This document shows, piece after piece, positions 63,421 through 64,000 of a stretch of 64,000 bases of DNA. The notes below the pieces were generated by a model. It saw only the letters and a program-made list of their open reading frames with translations. It ran no database searches and was not told the DNA's origin. Positions within the stretch are counted from its first letter, which is position 1. Each line of letters starts with the position of its first letter. Source of the DNA: Chryseobacterium jejuense (GTDB lineage Bacteria; Bacteroidota; Bacteroidia; Flavobacteriales; Weeksellaceae); the NCBI RefSeq assembly GCF_900100075.1, contig NZ_FNEG01000006.1, forward strand, positions 186,001-250,000. The letters run 5' to 3'. A program made the translations under genes and the position numbers.

Positions 63421-63972
63421 TTGTTGAACAGAAAACTATTTTTTATCTTTTTATGTATTCCGGTAATCATGTTATTTAATAATATGGCTTACAAGGTTGT
63501 TTCTCATGTAAAAAGAAAACTATACGAACATACACAGTATAATATTGCCCGTCATCCTTTAAAGAAATCCAAAACAGTATGCTTTACAGAAGATGATCTT
63601 GTAAAAGCAGAATGGAAAGAAGACAAAGAATTTGTACTCAATGGATATTCTTATGATGTTGTTCAGGTGAGCAGGATCAATGGGGAAAAGCTTTTTTTCT
63701 GTTACCTGGATAAAAAAGACATCATCATCAATTCATTGGTGGATCTTTCGAAAAAATTAACCGTTAAGAAAAGAGATCTGAGAACTCAGATTGATCTCCA
63801 AGGCCATAAGAAAGTTGTACTTAAAACATCCCGTTTTACCATTCTTGGTGAGAAGGAATTTTCCATTTTTTTAACGTTGGATCTAAATACAATACCCAAT
63901 CACTATTACCTATTAGAAAGTACTCATTATTTATCTATTAGTATTCCGCCTCCGGAGAATCACTTTGTTTAA
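63421..63972 (+). CDS. Small membrane-anchored protein, unrecognised
   Basis: The 183-residue frame starts at a TTG 12 bases after the previous stop. A second in-frame TTG lies directly after it at 63424, and no ATG is well placed upstream. The N-terminus KLFFIFLCIPVIMLFNNM is a membrane anchor, followed by a basic, beta-rich body (KKSKTVCFTEDDLVKAEW, KLFFCYLDKKDIIINSL). No family was recognised. It is read with the BNR gene and the small lipoprotein. Its stop at 63972 is close to the end of the window. Confidence 0.55.
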   Translation: MLNRKLFFIFLCIPVIMLFNNMAYKVVSHVKRKLYEHTQYNIARHPLKKSKTVCFTEDDLVKAEWKEDKEFVLNGYSYDVVQVSRINGEKLFFCYLDKKDIIINSLVDLSKKLTVKKRDLRTQIDLQGHKKVVLKTSRFTILGEKEFSIFLTLDLNTIPNHYYLLESTHYLSISIPPPENHFV

Positions 63973-64000
63973 AGTGAATATAATATTAATGATAACTAAT

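Overview
The window is a low-GC, AT-rich chromosome segment of a member of the Bacteroidota, most likely a Chryseobacterium-like flavobacterium. Four points support this. Most core genes are preceded by the Bacteroidota promoter form TTTG-N19/20-TAnnTTTGC rather than a sigma70 form, and there is little Shine-Dalgarno sequence. Four large secreted proteins end in type IX secretion (T9SS) sorting domains. Several exported proteins begin with signal peptide plus a QVGIN-type motif. The order rpsU, recombinase, hpf, tRNAs, tuf, tRNA-Trp, secE, nusG, rplKAJL, rpoBC is the backbone expected in this phylum.

Layout. 1-5.1 kb: a 1671-residue secreted metzincin protease with FnIII and GEVEDY-type repeats. 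5.2-8.4 kb (minus): ruvB, PaiB-like flavin protein, metallo-hydrolase, coaE. 8.6-15.9 kb (plus): hutI, an unknown protein, a BCCT transporter, hutG and a succinate-semialdehyde-type dehydrogenase. 16.1-20.3 kb (minus): acpP-fabF-rnc-small protein-pyk. 20.7-23.8 kb (plus): chloramphenicol acetyltransferase catB with a possible attenuator leader, an aldehyde dehydrogenase and an AraC-type regulator. 23.9-24.3 kb (minus): tmRNA. 24.5-27.0 kb: rpsU, a tyrosine recombinase, hpf and seven tRNAs, including a tandemly duplicated Thr-Tyr-Gly cassette. 27.3-35.1 kb: a two-component system and a CzcCBA-like metal efflux pump. 35.4-59.7 kb: tuf, tRNA-Trp, secE, nusG, rplKAJL, rpoBC and a DUF3467-like gene, split by two blocks of secreted-protein genes (38.1-43.6 and 46.3-50.7 kb). 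60.1-64.0 kb: a T9SS BNR-repeat protein and two small unknown envelope proteins.

How it fits together. The translation/transcription backbone from rpsU to rpoC is interrupted by three accessory islands. At each junction the upstream core segment ends in a strong hairpin terminator. The downstream core segment starts with a TAnnTTTGC promoter, with a good -33 box and spacing for rplK and rpoB. The islands carry surface or stress functions: metal efflux, a triplet of QVGIN-motif proteins, a TPR-LuxR regulator, T9SS cargo and a YadA-head-like protein.

The most striking regulatory signals are two. One is a five-copy TTTAA(G/T) direct repeat at exact 11-bp spacing upstream of the efflux operon. 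The other is a five-codon leader reading frame upstream of catB, whose stop-codon region can pair with the catB translation start. No CRISPR array, rRNA operon, transposase or phage was seen.
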